DNA from: Algibacter marinivivus
Lineage (GTDB): Bacteria > Bacteroidota > Bacteroidia > Flavobacteriales > Flavobacteriaceae
Assembly (NCBI RefSeq): GCF_003143755.1
Contig: NZ_QFRI01000004.1
Location: 124,001 to 188,000 of the forward strand
Direction of reading: 5' to 3'
Length of the DNA stretch: 64,000 bases
Shown here: positions 60,442-64,000 of the stretch, piece by piece
Numbering within the stretch: the stretch's first letter is position 1
How the letters are laid out: each line of letters starts with the position of its first letter
The notes under the pieces: generated by a model
Told to the model about the DNA's origin: nothing
The model's input: only the letters and a program-made list of their open reading frames with translations
Database searches by the model: none
Made by a program: the position numbers and the translations under genes

Positions 60442-61223
60442 CCTTCTAAAATTTTAATGAATTGCGTTGCACTTGCACCAGGATTATCTGTTTTCATAAA
60501 GTTTTCACCAATTAAAAACCCTTGATAACCGTAAGGCTGTAATGCTTTGATAGCTTCAATATTACTAATACCACTTTCTGATACTTTTACAAAATCATCT
60601 GGAATGATGCTACTTAAACTTTTACTGGTGTTTAAACTAACCTCAAAGGTTTTTAAGTTTCTATTATTTACTCCTAACATATCTAAACTAGGCATGACCG
60701 ATTTGTGTAATTCTTCTTCGTTATGAACTTCTAAAAGGACGTCCAAATTCAAACTTTTAGCAAACTCTGAAAATTGTTTGATTTCATCTCTAGATAGTAT
60801 TGCTGCGATTAAAAGAATGACATCAGCTCCGTAAGCTTTGGCTTCTAATAATTGGTATTCGTCTATGATGAACTCTTTACGTAATAAAGGCAGGTTACAA
60901 CTTGCCCTTGCAGTTAGTAAATCATCTAACGAGCCACCAAAATATTTCCCATCTGTTAAAACAGACATACCACAAACACCAGCGTCTTCATAGCCTTTTG
61001 ATACATCTTGGACGTTTAGTGTGTTGTTGATAACTGACTTTGACGGAGATCGTCTTTTATGTTCTGCTATAATACCGGATTTACTGTTTCGTAAGTTATT
61101 AGATAGTGAAACGGTTTGTCTTTCAAATAGAATAGATTGTTCCAGTTGAGAAACTGGAATTAAGCCTTTTCTTAAAGCTACTTCTTTACGTTTATCTAAT
61201 GTTATTTTATCTAGAATGTTCAT
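60438..61223 (-). CDS. trpC: Indole-3-glycerol-phosphate synthase
   Basis: Cyclises the ribulose-linked anthranilate to indole-3-glycerol phosphate. It has 261 residues with [15 protein letters not shown] (catalytic Glu and Lys), [40 protein letters not shown] and VSESGI. It is monofunctional, with no fused TrpF, since TrpF is fused to TrpB here. It overlaps trpD by one base and trpF by four. Confidence 0.96.
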   Translation of the reverse strand: MNILDKITLDKRKEVALRKGLIPVSQLEQSILFERQTVSLSNNLRNSKSGIIAEHKRRSPSKSVINNTLNVQDVSKGYEDAGVCGMSVLTDGKYFGGSLDDLLTARASCNLPLLRKEFIIDEYQLLEAKAYGADVILLIAAILSRDEIKQFSEFAKSLNLDVLLEVHNEEELHKSVMPSLDMLGVNNRNLKTFEVSLNTSKSLSSIIPDDFVKVSESGISNIEAIKALQPYGYQGFLIGENFMKTDNPGASATQFIKILEG

Positions 61224-62215
61224 TATTTACTCAACTCAATCAATTTATTTAAACTCGTTTTTGCTTTACCTGAAAACAATGATTCTTTTGCTAATTCAAA
61301 ACCTTCTTGATGCGAAATTTGCTTGCTAGTTGCAATGGCTAATCCTGCATTGGCACAAACCACGTTATTTTGTGCTTCTGTTCCTTTTCCATTAATTATA
61401 TCAATGAATATACTAGCTGCATCTTCAACGGTATTTCCTCCAAAAATAGCATCTTGAGTTATTGTTTTTAGTCCTAAATCTTCAGGAGCAAACAATTTTT
61501 CAGAGTGATTAGAAACAATTTTAGCTTTTCCGGTTAAAGAAATTTCATCATAGCCATCTAAAGCGTAGACGATATTATAATTATGCCCTGAGTTTTGATG
61601 TAAAAAACTATAAAGTCTTAAAACTTCTAAATTAAAAACACCTAGCACATGATTTTTTGGAAATGAAGGGTTTACTAATGGACCTAATATATTGAAAAAG
61701 GTTTTAACGCCTAATTCTCGTCTTATAGGAGCCACATTTTTCATGGCTGGATGAAACAACGGTGCATGTAATATGCAAATTCCAGCTTGCTCTAAACAGC
61801 GTTTTAAAAAATCTTCATCATTGGAAAATTTTACACCAAGGTTTTCCATAACATTTGATGATCCTGATGTTGATGATACACCATAATTACCATGTTTTGA
61901 AACATGAACTCCAGCCCCCGCTGTTATAAAAGAGGATAATGTAGAAATGTTGAACGTATTTTTACCATCGCCACCAGTACCAACTATATCAATAGTATTA
62001 AAATCTTTTAAATCTACTGCAACACAAAGTTCTAAAAGTGCGTTTCTAAAGCCCTGTAATTCCTCAATGGTTATACTACGCATCATAAAAACGGAAAGGA
62101 AACATGTTATTTGACTTGGGTTATACATATCGTTTGATATGTTGACAATAACTTGTTTAGCCTCCTCTGTTGAGATGGTTTCGTGGTTTATTAATCTGTT
62201 AAGAATGTCTTTCAT
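61223..62215 (-). CDS. trpD: Anthranilate phosphoribosyltransferase
   Basis: Joins anthranilate to PRPP. In 330 residues it shows the PRPP-binding VGTGGDGKNTFNIST (79-93), KHGNYGVSSTSGSSNVME, and the basic AGICILHAPLFHPAMKNVAPIRRELGVKTFFN region. It is not fused to the amidotransferase. Twelve bases separate it from trpG and it overlaps trpC by one base. Confidence 0.96.
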   Translation of the reverse strand: MKDILNRLINHETISTEEAKQVIVNISNDMYNPSQITCFLSVFMMRSITIEELQGFRNALLELCVAVDLKDFNTIDIVGTGGDGKNTFNISTLSSFITAGAGVHVSKHGNYGVSSTSGSSNVMENLGVKFSNDEDFLKRCLEQAGICILHAPLFHPAMKNVAPIRRELGVKTFFNILGPLVNPSFPKNHVLGVFNLEVLRLYSFLHQNSGHNYNIVYALDGYDEISLTGKAKIVSNHSEKLFAPEDLGLKTITQDAIFGGNTVEDAASIFIDIINGKGTEAQNNVVCANAGLAIATSKQISHQEGFELAKESLFSGKAKTSLNKLIELSK

Positions 62216-62227
62216 TTTTACTATTGA

Positions 62228-62794
62228 CTAATTATTAACCCAGTTTTCTAAAATCTTTTTTCCATCTGGTGTTAAAACAGATTCTGGGTGATATTGCACA
62301 CCTCTAACATCATATACTTTGTGTCTAAGTGACATGACTTGTCCGTTTGCATCAAAAGAAGTGGCTTCTAAAGGTTCTGGTAATTCTGAATTTACAACCC
62401 AAGAATGGTAACGTCCCACTTCAATATTCTTATCTAAATCATTAAAAATATATTCATCATCAACACTAATAGTTACATTGGTTGCAACCCCGTGATATAC
62501 ATCTTCTAAATTAACTAATGAACCTCCAAATACTTCACCGATAGCTTGTTGTCCGAGGCAAACTCCAAAAATACTTTTAGTGGTTGCATATTTCTTAATA
62601 ATAGGTTTAAGCAATCCAGCTTCATCTGGAATTCCAGGACCTGGCGATAAAACTATTTTATCAAAAGGTTCAACATCTTCTAAGGCTAACTTATCGTTTC
62701 TTACAACGGTTACATCACAATTTAAATCTTCTAAATAATGAACAAGATTATATGTGAAACTGTCGTAATTGTCTATAACTAATACTTTTTTCAT
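62228..62794 (-). CDS. trpG: Anthranilate synthase glutamine amidotransferase subunit
   Basis: Supplies ammonia to TrpE. In 188 residues the class-I GATase triad is C79 (FGVCLGQQ), H169 and E171 (VQYHPES). The LSPGPGIP oxyanion segment is near 49-56. It could also serve 4-amino-4-deoxychorismate synthesis (PabA), as in other bacteria; no pabB is seen here. It starts 1 base after trpE ends. Confidence 0.96.
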   Translation of the reverse strand: MKKVLVIDNYDSFTYNLVHYLEDLNCDVTVVRNDKLALEDVEPFDKIVLSPGPGIPDEAGLLKPIIKKYATTKSIFGVCLGQQAIGEVFGGSLVNLEDVYHGVATNVTISVDDEYIFNDLDKNIEVGRYHSWVVNSELPEPLEATSFDANGQVMSLRHKVYDVRGVQYHPESVLTPDGKKILENWVNN

Positions 62795-62795
62795 C

Positions 62796-64000
62796 TTAAA
62801 TATCTTCTGCTAATTGAATAGCTTTTGTTAAAGCTCCTAACTTGTTATATACTTCCTGTAACTCGTCTTCTTTATTTGATTTAGATACTAAACCAGCACC
62901 AGCTTGCCAGAACAATTTGTAATCTTTACTTAAAAAAGTACGTATCATTATAGCGTGATTAAAATTTCCGTCAAAGTCCATAAAACCAATTGCACCACCA
63001 TAAAAGGCTCTACTTGTTTTTTCATAGTCTTCTATGAGTTGCATAGCTCTGTGCTTTGGTGCGCCACTTAAAGTTCCTGCTGGAAATGTATCTGCAACAA
63101 CTTGCATGGTTGAGGTAGTATCATGTTTTTGCCCTGTAACTTTACTTACCAAATGAATAACATGCGAAAAGAATTGAACTTCACGATAAGTTTCAACTTT
63201 TACTTGACTACCGTGGCGACTTAAATCGTTTCTAGCTAAATCTACTAACATCACATGTTCTGCATTTTCTTTGTCGTCTTTCTTAAGCTTTTCTGCTAGA
63301 ATTTCATCTTGTTGCTCATCTCCAGTTCGTTTGAAGGTTCCAGCAATAGGGTGAATTTCGGCTAATCCATCATCAACAATAAGTTGAGCTTCTGGCGAAC
63401 TTCCAAAGATTTTAAAATCGCCATAATCAAAATAGAATAGGTAAGGAGAAGGGTTAATGCTTCTTAAAGCACGATAAATATTAAAATCATCACCAGTATA
63501 TTCTTGAGAAAAACGTCTTGATAACACCAATTGGAATACATCTCCACGTTGACAATGTTTTTTTGCAACATCTACGTTTGCTCTAAATTCATCATCCGTC
63601 AAATTCGACATAATGTCGCCTTTTGAATTGAAATTGTAAGATGCGAAATTTTGAACGTTGATTAGTTTATCAATTTCATCAATGTTGTTTTCAACACCTT
63701 CATAACAATGTGCAAAAATATAGGCTTCATTTTTAAAATGATTTATGGCAATGATATTTTGGTAAACAGCATAATACATATCTGGAATAACAACCGAATC
63801 ATCTTTTTTGCTAATTTGAATATCTTCAAAATAACGAACCGCATCATAAGCTGTATAACCAAAAATACCGTTGTTGATGAACTTAAAATTTTCTTCAGAT
63901 TTGGTATCAAACTTTTTGGTGAAATTATAAATCTCATCAACTACATTTAAATCTTCTGTTATTTCAATAGATGTAGAACTTCCATCAGGAAATGTTTCAG
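62796..64000 (-). CDS. trpE: Anthranilate synthase component I, 5' end outside window
   Basis: Makes anthranilate from chorismate. The frame is open from 62796 to the right edge; I read it upstream through GYTAYDAVRYFEDIQISKKD, so the ATG at 63779 is internal and the true start lies beyond 64000. 401 codons are visible of an expected 460 or so. Core motifs are PIAGTFKRTGDE, ENAEHVMLVDLARNDLSRHG and FPAGTLSGAPKHRAM, and the end has GGAIGFMDFDG. The tryptophan-feedback site and any leader attenuator lie outside the window. Confidence 0.95.
   Translation of the reverse strand, partial: ETFPDGSSTSIEITEDLNVVDEIYNFTKKFDTKSEENFKFINNGIFGYTAYDAVRYFEDIQISKKDDSVVIPDMYYAVYQNIIAINHFKNEAYIFAHCYEGVENNIDEIDKLINVQNFASYNFNSKGDIMSNLTDDEFRANVDVAKKHCQRGDVFQLVLSRRFSQEYTGDDFNIYRALRSINPSPYLFYFDYGDFKIFGSSPEAQLIVDDGLAEIHPIAGTFKRTGDEQQDEILAEKLKKDDKENAEHVMLVDLARNDLSRHGSQVKVETYREVQFFSHVIHLVSKVTGQKHDTTSTMQVVADTFPAGTLSGAPKHRAMQLIEDYEKTSRAFYGGAIGFMDFDGNFNHAIMIRTFLSKDYKLFWQAGAGLVSKSNKEDELQEVYNKLGALTKAIQLAEDI

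Noticed and set aside
62796-63779. trpE as a complete 327-residue gene
   Set aside because: The frame is open upstream of 63779 to the window edge and reads as TrpE sequence, so the gene is partial and the ATG is internal.

Overview
This window looks like chromosomal DNA of a marine-type member of the Flavobacteriaceae (Bacteroidota). The reasons are the AT-rich sequence, the scarcity of Shine-Dalgarno sites, repeated -7 boxes of the Bacteroidota form TAnnTTTG, and hallmark genes: the LUD protein/cdsA/psd/acyl-CoA-binding-protein run beside ftsH, a 44-residue bTHX ribosomal protein, and a hybrid histidine kinase with TPRs. This is an inference from gene content; no 16S gene is present. No tRNA, rRNA or CRISPR array was seen.

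Layout. Bases 1-8200 (minus strand) hold a near-complete kynurenine / 2-aminomuconate catabolic operon: kynU, kmo, 2-aminomuconate deaminase, a GIY-YIG endonuclease unit inserted in the operon, semialdehyde dehydrogenase, GNAT, SDR, 3-hydroxyanthranilate dioxygenase and ACMS decarboxylase. Bases 8.3-28 kb are mixed housekeeping: an Fe-S protein, msrA, a Nif3/coiled-coil pair, lpxK, a hybrid kinase, gap-lipA, an NRAMP-like transporter with a sigma factor and GT2, aqpZ, a sigma/anti-sigma pair, murB, an aminotransferase and an aspartyl protease-PDZ protein. Bases 28-42 kb hold valS, the rsfS-ftsH / LUD-cdsA-psd-ACBP block, birA, pyrE, NUDIX, an M14 peptidase and a SulP transporter. Bases 42.4-44.4 kb are an accessory island: a lipoprotein gene framed by dispersed and hairpin repeats. 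Bases 44.5-57 kb hold coaD, ddl, PASTA-rluD, yaaA, the small bTHX gene, a UDG-like protein and an rhlE helicase with two tiny DNA/RNA-associated genes. Bases 57.2-64 kb are the tryptophan biosynthetic operon trpEGDC-(F-B fusion)-A-trmL on the minus strand, with trpE running off the right edge.

Tryptophan biosynthesis and kynurenine breakdown therefore sit about 49 kb apart in one window. The breakdown operon covers kynurenine to 4-oxalocrotonate. Tryptophan 2,3-dioxygenase, kynurenine formamidase and the enzymes after oxalocrotonate are not in view.

The most unusual signal is a set of dispersed palindromic repeat families that colonise spacers and sometimes coding sequence. (i) A GAGCGCAGTCGA hairpin has four copies. 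Two flank a lone GIY-YIG nuclease gene as inverted repeats whose stems differ by a compensatory GG/CC to CC/GG swap, and one lies in frame inside a UDG-like gene. (ii) A MITE-like element starting GGGCGTTACC and ending CTTAACGC or CCTAACGC has five copies. (iii) A two-armed hairpin resembles an integron attC site. (iv) A repeat encoding RHAELVSAS lies in frame inside trpF, which is itself fused to trpB. The GIY-YIG unit with its hairpins is the best candidate for an under-described mobile system.
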